From Linnemannia hyalina (taxonomy: Eukaryota; Mortierellomycota; Mortierellomycetes; Mortierellales; Mortierellaceae): a DNA stretch of 64,000 nucleotides. Below the pieces are notes generated by a model. That model saw only the letters and a program-made list of their open reading frames with translations. It had not been told where the DNA came from and did not search any database. The position numbers and the translations under genes are program-made. Shown piece by piece: positions 1 through 11,842 of the stretch; the first letter of the stretch is position 1, and each line of letters opens with the position of its first letter. The stretch covers positions 1,612,001-1,676,000 of the forward strand of contig JAHRHY010000010.1 in NCBI GenBank assembly GCA_019671135.1, in the 5' to 3' direction.

Positions 1-554
1 GTAAATGACATTAGCCAAGTCTGCTTGCTCGAGTCCCATTTGTTCGGGAACGCCTTGATATCCAGAGCTCGCACGGTCCTTCCTGACACTCGCTGTGTCA
101 TTTATGTCCACGACGCGAAAAAAAGGATATGAGTATCTCATACCAAGAAAAGTAGGACCTAAAGCTAGACTTTGCCACCAAATCCAGGGCAAAAGCAACT
201 CACCACAAACGACTTCTCGGGCTGAAGACTTCGTATCGGGACCATAGCCGCCTCGGGCGTGACCATCGGGAACTGTTGTTGCGGGGCAAAGGTCTTCATC
301 GCCTGCGCAGAGTAAGTCGCTACAGCAGGTCGCTGCTGCTGGGAGTGGGGCTGATAGAGAACTGGTTGGGGTGTCTGAGGCGAGCTGGGCGTGTAGTTGG
401 AGTATGGTTGGACAGGGCCAGGAGGAGGAGGAGCTTGACGTTCTCGACTTGCCGCAGTGTGGTACGGGTTGTTGTTCGCTATGTTGCCTGGCCCTTCTGC
501 GGCATGACTGGACGCTGGTGTGGGCCGACTATAAGGAGTCTTTTGGCGATGCAT
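1..554 (-). CDS. Unrecognised protein with disordered Pro/Gln-rich N-terminus (partial)
   Basis: Not recognised. The start is the ATG at 554, beginning MHRQKTPYSRP. Exon 1 (554..204) encodes 117 residues rich in Pro, Gln, Ser and Ala, low-complexity and probably disordered, ending at a GTGAGT donor at 203. An in-phase continuation is found from 92 downwards after an ACACAG acceptor. It reads through RTVRALDIKAFPNKWDSSKQ and stays open to the window edge, so the gene runs off the left end. The alternative acceptor a few bases later gives a stop, which favours this join. The folded part probably starts at exon 2, so family assignment needs sequence beyond the window. It is divergent from the eL20 gene, with about 1 kb between starts. 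Confidence 0.55.
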
Positions 555-1548
555 TATTCGTGGTTGGACGGGCGTGTGGAGAAGAAAGAAGAGCGAAAGA
601 ATAAAAAGTGGGCGGCATCGGTTTTGGGTAAGAAAGTGATCGCACGTGAGGTCTCCTTGTGAGGCGCGATAGCAGTTCGCTAGAGAGCGCAAGCTCCTCG
701 ATCGTTTTTTCATTGATCAGCCTATCCTTCGATCAGTAGCTTAGGGCAAAGCAGACGTTCAGTGGTGCACACTAAGCTGAGAAGTGCAGGACTGGAGAAG
801 GTTCGTGCCTGTGCGCACAGAGGACAGAACTGCACGTGACGGAACGTCTCAATTTTTATTATTTGAGTGTGAGAGGGTGAGTTTGTTTGATCCTCCTTTT
901 TTGCAACAAGACTTCTCAATATGTCCAGAGTGCGTGAACTATATCCATCGATAGATACACATCCATCGATCCAACACCCATCCATCGACTGATACGGCAT
1001 CCATCGGCAACCGATACACCTCTGCATTACCCGACAACAGCGAGCGTATCGATATTATCATCAGCTGAGGTTTCAACCAGGGTCAGAGATCTTGAGCCTT
1101 CCATCATCATCGTCAACTTCGACAAGTCAGCACGTTCTCAGCTCGGTGGCAGGCGGCAGGCGGCAGAGACTCTGGGAGGACGGCCGAAACACCTTCGGCT
1201 TGTCGTCTGCAAAGGAGGCACTCCATCGATGCAACAGCTTTGTCCTCACGCTCCTGTCGGGATCTGCAACTGTAGTTTTCCTTCTGGATCTCGAAATAGT
1301 GCGATCTCGGTTGGCGATCGTTGTTTTTTCAACTGATCTCAGAGCAACTGCCGCTGCTTGACACGAGAGTGCTGGGTTCACGGACGACATACTCTCACCA
1401 CAGCCGCCACTACCTCTGAAGGATCAACGCTGTTGCCGTCTCTCGCTCTGCGCTAGGCAGGGGTAGAGGAAGGAACTGTTGCCTCTTTCGCTCCAACGCA
1501 CACCGCGACGAAGAGGGTTCTGTTGACGGATACGACACTTTTCAGGAG
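555..1548. other. Intergenic region between divergent genes
   Basis: About 1 kb between the start of the disordered-protein gene (minus) and the first candidate exon of eL20 (plus). No convincing coding sequence is seen. It holds a cluster of CATCCATCGA-like decamers at about 948-1006, in loose tandem and partly palindromic, and a short GGCAGGC tandem near 1150. As a shared upstream region it probably carries both promoters. Confidence 0.5.
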
Positions 1549-2440
1549 ATGGAATTTGTATAACAGGAGCAGGAGCAGGACAAAAGAACGGGAAAACTTC
1601 AATTGAGTTCAAAGCCGAAGCATTATCTATGCAGGCGCTCAATATCAGGACATTCCTCATCCCCCACACGTCCCCCCTTCCAATCCCCACACCTTCCTCC
1701 ACCTCTACCTATTTGACCAGTATATTTACTTGGTTCGTTTCTCTCTACTCTACCCTTTCAATCTGGTCACTTTTGTGTCAACCTATTGAAATAACTCAAT
1801 AGCTTCACGAGTACCAATTGGTCGGTCGCCACCTCCCCACCGAGAAGGATGCTACCCCCAAGCTTTTCCGCATGCGCCTCTTTGCCACCAACGAGGTCAT
1901 TGCCAAGTCCCGCTTCTGGTACTTCATGCGCAAGCTGAAGAAGGTCAAGAAGGTTAACGGCGAGATTGTCGGTATCAACGAGGTATGCCTTTTTTCAGAA
2001 GAATTGCTGCTTGTTTGTTTTGTTCTGTTTGTATTCTTGTCCTTGAAGCAGCACTTAATTAACGCGCTCCTTTCATTTTAATTCCTCTCCGCGAACAGAT
2101 CCACGAGAAGAAGCCCCTTCAGATCAAGAACTTCGGTATCTGGATCCGTTACGATTCTCGCTCGGGCACCCACAACATGTACAAGGAGTACCGCGAGTTG
2201 TCCCGCAACGCCGCCGTCGAGGCTTGCTACTCTGACATGGCTTCCCGCCACCGCGCCCGCTCCCGCTCGATCCAGATCATCCGCGTCGCTGAGGTTGCCA
2301 ACGCCGATGTCCGTCGCCCCTACATCAAGCAGATCTTGGTTCCCGGTATCAAGTTCCCCTTGCCCCACCGCGTCATCCGCTCCGCCGACAAGGCCCACCG
2401 TGCCCTCTTCATGGGTTCGCGCCCCTCGACCTTCTACTAA
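1549..2440 (+). CDS. RPL20: 60S ribosomal protein eL20 (L20/L18a)
   Basis: Structural protein of the large ribosomal subunit. Exons 1803..1982 and 2099..2440 join in phase 0 and give the eL20 sequence from [16 protein letters not shown] through [20 protein letters not shown] and [11 protein letters not shown] to PSTFY and a TAA stop. The intron 1983..2098 is canonical (GTATGC...AACAG). The N-terminal exon is tiny and less certain. The TAG acceptor at 1800-1802 shows that an upstream exon must supply the ATG. The best in-phase candidate is ATGGAATTT at 1549-1557 followed by GTATAA; the only other ATGs upstream do not fit a donor. Length is about 178 residues, normal for the family. A start-proximal intron is common in fungal ribosomal-protein genes. 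Identity is very secure; exon 1 is tentative. Confidence 0.93.
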
Positions 2441-2540
2441 ACTATCATTTCTCAGTAAGCTTGTTGGAGGGACTCTTGGGACCTTTTTCTCGCGTATTGG
2501 CATTTTAGTGAAGTGAAAAGTAAAAACTTCTGGTTGTGCA

Positions 2541-2546
2541 AATAAA
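2541..2546 (+). terminator. Poly(A) signal of eL20
   Basis: AATAAA lies 101 bases after the eL20 stop codon, in an A/T-rich 3' region just before the converging GT17 pseudogene. It is a canonical hexamer at a plausible distance; cleavage position was not determined. Confidence 0.5.
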
Positions 2547-2618
2547 ATCAATCTTCATAAAAAAAACCAACTAATGGAACTATGATATGTACAGGGAAAG
2601 GGGAGAGCAAAGAGAGAT

Positions 2619-4280
2619 CTACAGGGGCTTGTTGGGATCGACGTCGAGGTATCCAGCATTGGGCATTCCATGCACAGCGTGGAGGTACTTGTACTTTTCT
2701 CCGTCCTGATTAACAACTTCCGGTACATCATGGTTATCCGGGATATACCACAACTCTTGGTTGGGCCTATCAATTTGACCCTGCCCCGTTCTCGTCCGAT
2801 CCAGAATCCAGGCCATGTTCGCGATCCGCCGGTTATACTCTCGATGGGATGACGACCGGAGCTTGTAAAGGATCTGGGAGATGTTTGCCTGGTAGTAGGT
2901 GCAATGCCAACAGGCCTCATCCAACAGTGGGAAGTTGACATTATCGCCGAGCCATCGTGTTTTGAACCCGCCGTCGATCCAGAGGTTCTTCATGGTGTCC
3001 TTGTATATCTTGATCTCTGCTGCTGTCCGGTTGGTAGTAGGCTAGGTCCTTGTCCTTGAAGTTCTCGAATACCTCGGCGGCTGTTGGGCGTTTCTTTGCT
3101 GCAGGTGCTGATATTGATGGTGCTTTGAGAGAAGAGTTGAGCTCTTGCTGTTGGTTGTCCTGTGTTGGCGGAAGCGCTGTAGCTGGTGACGGAGGCAGGC
3201 TGAGTACGGCAAAGTCATCGTAGACGCTCTCATTCTGCTTGAAATACCGGAACACCGCAGGCCCATTCCACTTCTTCATCTCAAACTGGTATTCATACGA
3301 GTACTCATAAAACGCGCAATTCAACCTGAACGGATCCTTCCCCCGCGGCAACACCTTCGACCCTCCCCCAGACCCACCAGACCGATACGACCGATCCTCG
3401 TCCCTCTCCGAATCGACCCCATACAGCGCCGCGATCATTTCCTTCCTCGAAATCTCATTCAAATCCGAATAAATAATCCAATCCCCCGTCGCGGCCCACT
3501 CTCCTTCAGCGCCACCCTCATCTCCAAACTCCTTTCATGGACCTCGGGCGCCCAAGTGATATTATATAACGTGTCCTGCAGAATCCGTCCCCTAGACTCC
3601 CGCGACATCTCATGCATGAAAAGCGCCAAGGTCTTGTGGGCAAACTTCTTGAACCGATCCCTGTTTCTCCGGAAATACAACTTTTGGGTTTAAGCCGTGA
3701 AGGTGAATTCCGACTTGACAACAACAAAGGGGTCGACGACGGGTCGAGTTCCTCCATCCGGACTTTGATCATAGCGGATTCGTCGTTGACGGGGATGATG
3801 TCGATCACACGGGCGCGCGGGCGGCGTTGGTTGTTGGGTAAGAGGGTCTCTGGGTCATCGGCGAAGGTTGGGTAAGGGTCTTTGATGACGAAGGATTTCT
3901 CGAGTTCGTATTTGGCTTTGGCTTCAGATTCGATTTCTTTGAGTTTTGTGCGGTTGAGGCTTTTGCGGAAGTCGTTAGTGTGGATATAACCCTTGACGCG
4001 CCATGGCCTTGCTTTTACTTGTGCTTGTGGTGGTGCGGATGATGGCGTAGAAGGTAGAAGAGGAAGAAGATAAAGGAGATCGCCAGTTGGTGAGCAATTT
4101 AGATTTGTTGATGTGGTAGAATTTGGTGGCGAGGAAGAGGGCTGTGAGGGAAATGAGGACAATGAAGAGTCGCTTTGCGAGTCGACGGGTGCATGCTCGT
4201 TTATGCCATTTTGGAGCTGCTTGTTGGTAGGGCAGTAGAGGAGGTCCCAACTCACTCTCCATATTGACCGAGATCGGCAT
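2619..4280 (-). pseudogene. GT17-family glycosyltransferase pseudogene, copy 1
   Basis: Relic of a family 17 glycosyltransferase (MGAT3/bisecting-GlcNAc-transferase type; type II Golgi enzymes). The order of a full gene is preserved. MPISVNMESEL and a membrane anchor (RLFIVLISLTALFLATKFYH) start at 4280. They are followed by VIDIIPVNDE, the VVDPFVVVKSEFTFT strand, NRDRFKKF, GDWIIYSDLNEISRKE, the late WHCTYYQANISQIL block and the C-terminus NAGYLDVDPNKPL. These blocks lie in different frames. Frame changes occur near 4000-4090 (after the anchor), near 3745 (after EELDP, one base missing), near 3495 (before the GDW block) and near 3045. An in-frame TAA follows TFTA near 3690. No GT-AG intron repairs these breaks. 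Flanking genes are intact, so sequencing error is an unlikely cause. Not expected to make an active enzyme. Confidence 0.82.
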
Positions 4281-5012
4281 GGTTATTGTTGATTTTTATT
4301 GTGGGCTTGAATAGTAGGGGTGCACAAATGAAAGGTGAAAAGGTGGAAAGAACCAGAGACATCTAAGCCTTAAAGAATGCAAATAGGGTAGGCAGAGAGG
4401 ACTCATTCTGGCCTACCTAGACAAAAAGGTGAGAGTACCACCAGAATGCATTGTATGTCCCCTTTTCTTTTCTCCCCGGGGATTTCGATCTCTTTTCAGA
4501 GGGAAAGGATGACAGAGGGGAAAATGAAGACGCGGTAAAGTAATAACAAATAAGGTATTTGGGCCTTAACATTCTAGTCAAACAAAAAAATATAAGGTTA
4601 CCCAGGCCCATGTCCAAGAACCTGGCATTGAGGTAATATTAAAGGTCAAGTGAGTGCAAATTGGAATAACAATCGCCCTTTTCTTTCAACAGCCTCTCGT
4701 ACTTGGACGGTTGCTGCTTTGACACCAACCTTACAATACGTGTGTTCAGACGAGGAAGACACCCCTCCCTCCTGAGTATTGATTCGTCCTTCGTGATTAC
4801 CCATTGCACTCTCCCACTGCTGGCCTTCAACTCGTGTCGGGACACGGACTACATTCTCCGCTTGTGCATACGCAAATGTGGAGCTATTTCTTCTTTCTTT
4901 TTCTTTTGGTACACTCTGTATCTGTTTATTTTTTTTATTGGGAGTCTAACACAATGGATGCATGCTCGCTTTAGTGTGTGGGTATTATGTTATTAAAGAT
5001 TATATGACATTT
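4281..5012. other. Intergenic region, no gene seen
   Basis: Between the start of GT17 copy 1 and the 3' end of the GPI-protein gene, both minus strand. It should contain the promoter of the former GT17 gene and the 3' region of the GPI gene. Short open frames exist on the minus strand around 4640-4900, but they lack a recognisable domain or splice context. Confidence 0.4.
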
Positions 5013-5741
5013 TTACAGGGGGATCATGGCCAAGCCCATGGAGATAGCAACAAGGGCAAAGGTAGGGAGGGCCATCTGGAGGGCAGAGGCAGCAGACTTG
5101 TCATTACCGGGGGTAGTAGTGGCGGTGGGGGAAGCGCCGCCAGTGGAGGCGGTGTTGGAAGGGTTGGTGACGGGGGAAGTGACATTGGCGGTCGAGGTGG
5201 GACGCTTGCCGTTGGGGAGGTAGTCACCCGAGATAACGCCGGGGTTGGTGGTGTTCTTGGAGAATGAGAGGTTGTCGCACATACCGGGCATGCCTATTTG
5301 TAAGATTGGGTGATAGGGAGTGAGGGAGAAGGACAGGTTGTTAGGTTGTGAAATACTTCTCCTTTTCTTACGAGCAGTCAGGATCATCCTTTGTTCCTGA
5401 ATTCCTTTTTTGACTCCTCAAAGAAAAACTGGTTACATACCAGTAACGGTCTCGTTGAGGGCCTGGGCAGAGACATCCTTCAAGTCACCACCGGCTGAGG
5501 GGGTGCAAACACAAGAGACGGTGAAGGCGGTGCAGACCTTGTCGGTGGAGAATTTCGAGACACAGTGGGCGGTGTAGGTGGAGTTGGCACCGCACTCAGT
5601 GATGATGGTCGATTCCTCGCAGGTTCCTGTGTACATGGAGCACCAGCCGGTGGGGAGCTTGGCGGGGTCAACGGGGCCGACGGACTGGGCAGAGACGGAG
5701 GCGGTCAAGGCGAGAATAGCGGCAACAACGGCGATCTTCAT
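5013..5741 (-). CDS. Small secreted Cys-rich GPI-anchored protein
   Basis: Two exons (5741..5441 and 5293..5013, intron of 147 nt with GTATGT...AATAG) join across a split Gly codon to give 193 residues. Residues 1-18 are a clear signal peptide (MKIAVVAAILALTASVSAQ). A Cys-rich domain follows, including WCSMYTGTC, ITEC, HCVSKF and CTAFTVSCVC, with PGMCDN just after the intron. Then comes a Ser/Thr/Pro-rich stalk with NVT and NAST-like glycosylation sites. The C-terminus is hydrophobic (ALPTFALVAISMGLAMIPL) after small residues, the layout of a GPI-attachment signal. It is inferred to be a cell-wall or plasma-membrane surface protein. No named family was recognised; the Cys pattern resembles small fungal surface or adhesin-like proteins. 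Confidence 0.85.
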
Positions 5742-8700
5742 TGTGTATATGTGTTGTGTTGGTGGGTGGTTGATAGGTGGAGAAGAGAGTGAGGAAAGTT
5801 GAGCAGTAAAGAAAAGAGGAAGAGAAAAGGGGGGTCTTGGTCCTTTTTATGTCTGCCATGTCTGTCAGCTGTTTGTTGTTGCTGTTGGAAGATAATTAGA
5901 TCTCCGCACTCTGTGTGCCCTTATCAGATCCTTCTCGCTTAGGTACTGCCGGCTGTTGCAACTTCCTAGCCTGGCGCACCTACTCCAGGCTGGGTATAAG
6001 GGTATAATGGGTATATGGGCAATGGAGTACAGGTTGCGGGAGACATTCCAGAAGGCTGCTCGATCAGGAAACCATATGGTTCCTTGTTGTTCCTTCCTTC
6101 TTTTTTTTTCTCAATCAAAAAGGATCTGATAACTTTGTTTTCTCCTTTGCAGCAGAAGTACCGAATGAGCAACAGCAAGAGATTGGGCGTTGTTTTTTTC
6201 TCAATGAAAAAAAAGAATCTGATAACCCAGTAATGCGCTCACTCATCTGAGTCCCAATCCCTTCGTGTGATTGTGTGTTTGTGTAAGTGTTGAGGTTGTG
6301 ATCCGTTCTTTTCTTGTTTGATTGCAAAGTCTTGAAACTTTGAATGACCGCTCTCCCCTCTCCTTTACCGGGTTGGACAGAAAAAGAGAACAATCGAAAA
6401 GGAGGAAAATGAAAAGCGCGTGAGGTTGAGAAGGATGAAAGTGGAGTAGAAGGAGGGGAGGAAAAGGTAGAGATAGAGAGAGGGGAGCTAAACAAGAAAA
6501 ATGCAAATGAGGGATCGGGGACTCGTGTAAGCGCTCTTCCACACCATATGGCGCAACACAAATCCAATGAGCAAAACGAACAACAAACACGAAGGACAGT
6601 GAACAAGAGGAAGGGGAAGAGGGAAGAATGGAAGTGGGCTCACATGAGAATTCTGAGAAGTCGCTGCTCTTGCAGGCGAGGAGGGACAAGGGGACTACTG
6701 AATCTCTTAGCCGCATGTACAGTACGCCGACCCCGCCCGTGGGCAATTCAAGCAAGGTACATGACATGACATGACGGTACCGGTACTGAACACAAACACA
6801 ACTTGACAAATTCAAACTCAACTACATCCCTTCACCTTTTGTCATATCAAAGTAGCCAGGACCGACGAGCCATAACAAACAGCCCCACCACGAAAAGGAT
6901 GACAGTCAAGCAAAAAATGGAAGAATCCTGAACCGACGAGTGAGTAGCTTATGGTAACCCACCTCCCTCTCTCTCTCTTCTTCCACTTCTCTTTTTTGTT
7001 CAGCCGGGTCCTCATTCCCTTTTCGCCGCTTCTCATTTTACTCTCCCACCTTTCCCCTTCCTGCCTTCTGATCAATTAGAGGGGCAAGAGGCATCCTTTG
7101 TTGATTTTACCCTGGTTCATTTCTATGCCTCACCCAAAGTGTCTTTAATTCCTCCTTGTCTTGTACCACAGGCATTAACGACTCCACACTGTCATGTGTC
7201 GTCATTCTCCTAGTTCTTCTGTGGTGAGATGCAGCATTTTCTAAAGTGACGTTCGTGAGTATGTGTGCCCATCAGGATGATGTGCATGTTTGTGTTTGTT
7301 TTTTCTTGCGTCTGTCGTTTTTCAGTGAGGGGAATGGGTCACAGAAGGACTGGAGTTGAAATCTTTGTGAGACTCTGGTTTGCGAAATATGTTGTCCCTC
7401 CTAATTGACTCTCACATATGGCTTTGGCTTTTACTTCCTCTCCTCTCCGCTGACTGCATCAATTGGTCTCCCCCTTTGCCCACCTGTGTCGTCTTTGAAC
7501 TGACTGGAGAGGGCAGTATCTAGGGTCGCAATTCATTAATAGCGAACGACAGCTGCGCTGATAGCCTGGTATAGGAGCGAGGCACATGGAGTGTAGGAGA
7601 TGGAGATGGGTGCAAATCAACAAACAAACAAACAAACAAACAAACAAACAAACAAACAACAAACAAAAACGAAAAATCATTCTCTCTTACATTCTCCTCA
7701 CAAACCGGTTCGACAAAACTAATGTTGATACACGTTACCTTGTTTATGCTGGAAAGAAGTTAGGCGGAAAAGAACAAGGAGAAATAGACAAAGACACGAA
7801 ATGGAGGGCGAAAGAGAGCGAAACATAAAAAAAGTAAGAGAGATAAAAGGAAAGCGCCTGCTAAGCAGAGGATGAAGAAAAAATCGGCCTGGTCTTCTTT
7901 AGTGGATGATTGGTCACATCAAATGAAAACCTACTTGTCATAGATTATCCTTCTTCCATTGGCGGCGCTGTGACGCGACTTAGCCCATCAGTATCCAGCA
8001 GTACCAGCTCACCCTCTTGTCTCAATATCACACCATAGTATTTTTTTTTCTAGAGACGCGAAGACTCTCACGGGTAGCACATAACCGGCTAGCAATGCAC
8101 AACAGCCATACGTCTACCAACTATCAACCCCACTCCGCTCACTCCTCTTTCACCCGCTCTTGTTCGCTCGTTTTTTTTTCAAGAGCCGGCTAGACAGTTG
8201 TTGTCTCTTCGTCCTGGGAAATCTCAGATCGCATTTATGAAGAGACAGGGTACCATGTGGAGGATACCCTGCTCTAAATTTGGCCTACTCTCTCACGCCA
8301 TCCTACATCCTCTGAACAAACCCAGTCCTGATTACGATGTGCCAGACGAGGCCCACGTTTCGTCTGTTCTGCTATTGTGCCAAGTTGTTTTGGTCCCTGT
8401 ATGCTCTCGTAACCCCCAGGGTCTTGCTTTAATTACAAAACAAAGAAAAAAAATGACTCCAGGTACGATATCCTTTCCCAGCAAGTTGAGAATCGATACT
8501 ACACATGTCATTTATCAGAGCGACAATGACTGAGAATATGAGAGCGGGGCGGGCGAGATAGTGAGCGCAGCTTGAAGAATTCATCATTGCGAGATGGAGA
8601 TACGTTGGTCACATATAAAAGGCATGGAGGCAGAAGTGTGTTCTATTCTCTTTACAGAACTTTCCGTCCCCTTCCTCCACCCCTACCCTTTACCCATTTA

Positions 8701-8742
8701 ACCCCTCCATCCTTTCCATCATTCGCACACAACACAACTAAT
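5742..8742. other. 3-kb intergenic region
   Basis: Between the divergent GPI-protein gene (minus) and the M13 protease gene (plus). Open frames here are low-complexity and lack domains; I consider none coding. It contains a purine-rich tract on the plus strand at about 6395-6500 and a near-duplicate 30-base segment (about 6107-6137 and 6194-6224). It also contains a TGACATGACATGAC tandem near 6762 and a (CAAA)n microsatellite at 7621. A pyrimidine-rich leader for the protease gene lies at about 8661-8722. Confidence 0.5.
7621..7658. repeat. (CAAA)n microsatellite
   Basis: Nine to ten uninterrupted CAAA units in intergenic DNA, followed by imperfect CAAA copies to about 7669. No coding context. 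Confidence 0.95.
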
Positions 8743-11664
8743 ATGCAGAAATTTTATATGATGATGGCCATTGGTGCCGCCCTGCAGTTGACCATCCAGG
8801 GTGCACCTATTACAGTCCCCGTTTCGGTATGCTCGACAACAAAAGCAAAAACACATGCATTTCTTGGTCAAAAGAAAAACCTAATTTCCTAACGTTTTTC
8901 GATCTTCTGTTCTTAATATTATGTAGGGCATCTGCAACACACCTCGCTGCCTCCAGACCGCTTCAAACATCCTGAAGGACATGCAGGCGTCCGCTGATCC
9001 GTGTGTCGACTTTTCCCAGTTTGCATGTAAGCGACTCCCCTCTCACTCTGCCTTTCTTGGATTTTGTTATTGTGCTCGTTGACAAACTTTTGCGCCTGTT
9101 TGCTCTTAATTCCTCACATGCTGCTCTCTAATTCTGTTTAGGCGGCGGATTCAATAAGCGTGAGAAGCTTCGTCCTGGAGAGAATAAGAACGGTTACCTG
9201 GTCTCCATTGACCAACAGAACATCGTAAGTTCACAATCGCATTCATCCTCAAACTCTCTCTATCCAAAAAAAACTCAGCCCTTGCAACACAGAGAAAAGA
9301 ACTTTATCTTAACACTATCCTTATTCATGTTTGTCACTTTTCTCAAATTTTTCTCTTCTTTCAGGATGTGATTCGCTCAATCGTAACTCCCAACAATCCC
9401 AAGGGGCCCGTCATCGCAAAGGGCGACAAAACCAGCCAACGTAACCTCAAGAAGCTTCACTCTTACTATGGCGCCTGCATGGACAACAAACAGCTCGCCA
9501 AGGTCGGTCGCAAGCCCCTGCAGGACGAGATCCGTAAACTCACCCAGCTCTTCCCCGTTACCAACACTCCCACCACTCCCAACAACAATAACGGCACCCG
9601 TACAGTCCTCTCACCCGCCAACCGCCAGGCCCTGTCGACTCTTTTGGGATACAACATGAAGCATGGATTCGAGAACCCTATTGCTTGGGATCTCTGGGAT
9701 GACGTGTACAACCCAGGTCACAAGATGTTGACGGCGCAGCATTCTGGACTGGGATTGAAGGATGAAGCGCTGTACAAAGACGAGAAGATCGTCAAATTGT
9801 ATGAGAAGGTTGTTGGAGAGATGTTTTATATCATCCAGGGCAATGGAAAGCCTCAGAGCGCTGTGCCCAAGAAATGGCAGCAGGTTGGAAAGGATGTTGT
9901 TGCGTTTGAGATGATCCTTGCTGGTGTTGAGACCAAACCCAAGGCTGATGTGGCCGCTGCCCTCAAGAAGAAGAGATCCGATGATACTGGCACTGAGACT
10001 GGTACCGGTGCTGAGGAGGAGGAGACTGGCGACAGCGAGGATGGTGACGATGATGACGAGGATGAGGACGACGATACCATCGTCTGGGACAAGATTTCGG
10101 ATTTGGATAAGGCAACTCCTTCGTTGGACTGGACTGTGATCTTCAAGAACGCCCTCCCCGCCGACGTGCCACTCCCCGAGAACATCAACATGCTCTGGTC
10201 GTTCTATTTCCGCCAGCTCGAGAACGCCCTCGAGACTATGTCCTTGCAAACCGTCCAGAACTACTTTGCCTGGACCCTGATGCGCAACCTTGGCAAAAAC
10301 CTTGCCGAGCCCCTTCAGAGACCTCTTGCCAAGCTCAAGAGCGCTCTCCCAGGCGAGACCGCTACCAGCGACCCCTGGAGGAGCTGTGTGCAACTGGTCA
10401 ACGAGAACTTGGGTGACTTGGTTGGGCACTTCTTTGTCAAGGCCACCTTCCCCGAAGAATCGCAGGCAATTATGAACGAGATGATTGGATCTCTCCGCTG
10501 GAGTTTCGAAAAGTCGTTCTGGAACTATGACTGGCTCGACCCCCGCACCCGCCAGGCAGCTCTCCAAAAGCTCAAGGCCATCGTCCCCAAGGTCGGTTTC
10601 TCAACTAGCAGTCCCAATGTCGGCCAGTCAGCCTCTGTCGACAAGTACTACCGCCCTCTCGTGATCAAAGACAAGGACCATTTCGGAAACCAGGTCAGAG
10701 CAAGTACTTGGAAGCAGGAGGCCATGTTCCGTGATATGAACAAGCCAGCCAACCGCATCAAACTGGCTTCGATCCCTCAGACAGTCAACGCCTTTTATAA
10801 CCCCAACATGAACAGTATCGAGATCCTTGCTGGTATATTGCGCGCGCCCTTCTTTGATGCCGCCGTGCCAGAGTACCTCAACTATGCTGGTATTGGCGTC
10901 GTCGCTGCCCATGAGTTGGGACATGCCTTTGACAACAACGGACGACGATATGACGAAACTGGTGCCATCCATGAGGTAAGCATGGGCTCTTTTATTGTCT
11001 CTTCAAATTGTGATTTTCAAACGCATTTTTTTTGTCTTCCTTCACACTAACAACAAACTCCTTTTCGCTCTTTAACTGCAAAAGTGGTGGGAAGAATCGT
11101 CGATCCAAGAGTTTGATACCAGATCGCAGTGCTTTATTGAGCAGTATAGCGAGTACACGATCGACGGACCAGACAGCAAGAAGCACAACGTTAATGGATG
11201 GGGAACCCTGGGCGAGAACATTGCCGACAACGGTGGCCTCAAGATCGCCTACGATGCCTGGGTGCAGCGCAAGGGCAACAACAAGTAAGTGTCGTCTCTC
11301 TCTCTCTCTTTAGTTATCTTGTTTTGTTTGATCTCCTCGCAATTTCTTCACCTTGGCGATGGTTCCTAATCCTGTCTCTCTCTCCGACGTCGTCTTCTTT
11401 CCTCATTTTTTCAGGCACAACAACAAGAAGCTCCCCGGATTGGAGCGTTACACATCTGAACAACTTTTCTTTATCCAATACGCCCGTGCGCACTGTGGCA
11501 ACATGACCCCCGAGGAATCCGTCAAGATGCTGAACGAAGACAACCACTCGCCCAAGAAGTGGCGTATCAACGGTGTCGTCCAGAACTCTGACTATTTTGC
11601 AAAGGCCTTCCAGTGCAAGGCTGGCGCGCCCATGAACCCTACCAAGAAATGTGTCTTGCTGTAG
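8743..11664 (+). CDS. Secreted M13-family (neprilysin/ECE-like) zinc metalloprotease
   Basis: Six exons (8743..8826, 8927..9026, 9142..9224, 9365..10975, 11085..11284, 11415..11664) join in phase to 775 residues. The start follows a pyrimidine-rich leader and opens an N-terminal signal peptide (MQKFYMMMAIGAALQLTIQG), so a soluble secreted enzyme is predicted rather than a type II membrane form. Family hallmarks are visible: CVDFSQFACGGF near the mature N-terminus, VNAFYNPNMN (substrate-binding NAFY/NAYY motif), the zinc site HELGHAFD at about residue 605, and GENIADNGG with the third zinc ligand Glu at about 670. The C-terminus is MNPTKKCVLL, where family members usually end in Cys-x-x-Trp. 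M13 enzymes cleave short peptides. An odd feature is an Asp/Glu-rich insertion preceded by KKKR at about residues 290-328. Confidence 0.95.
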
Positions 11665-11775
11665 AAGGAAAGCCTCGGGCGAGCGTAAATAGTTATGTGT
11701 CATGAATATTATGACCTTTTTTTTCTTGTAGGATGGAGTAAAACCTGTGCAGATACAGTGCAGTATTTTTTTCTA

Positions 11776-11790
11776 CCCCCCCCCCCCCCC
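11776..11790. repeat. Poly(C) run
   Basis: Fifteen consecutive C residues about 110 bases downstream of the protease stop codon. A homopolymer of this length is prone to length error and slippage. Confidence 0.9.
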
Positions 11791-11842
11791 AACCTTGGCT
11801 TTTATTGCAACACAAAGGAAGTTGAGAACGGGTGTTCTTTTT

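Noticed and set aside
2619..4280. Interpreting GT17 copy 1 as an intact gene with unusual introns
   Set aside because: No GT-AG pairs restore the frame at the breaks, and an in-frame TAA lies in the conserved strand after VVDPFVV; decay fits better.
6115..6821. Overlapping minus-strand frames of 163 and 192 codons
   Set aside because: Both derive from the purine/pyrimidine tract and lack recognisable motifs or splice sites.
9611..10567. 318-codon open frame on the minus strand
   Set aside because: It is antisense to the catalytic exon of the M13 protease, has no domain, and its openness follows from codon bias of the real gene.
11650..11664. C-terminal CVLL of the protease as a prenylation (CaaX) signal
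   Set aside because: The protein has a signal peptide and would be extracellular; the Cys matches the conserved C-terminal disulfide position of M13 enzymes.
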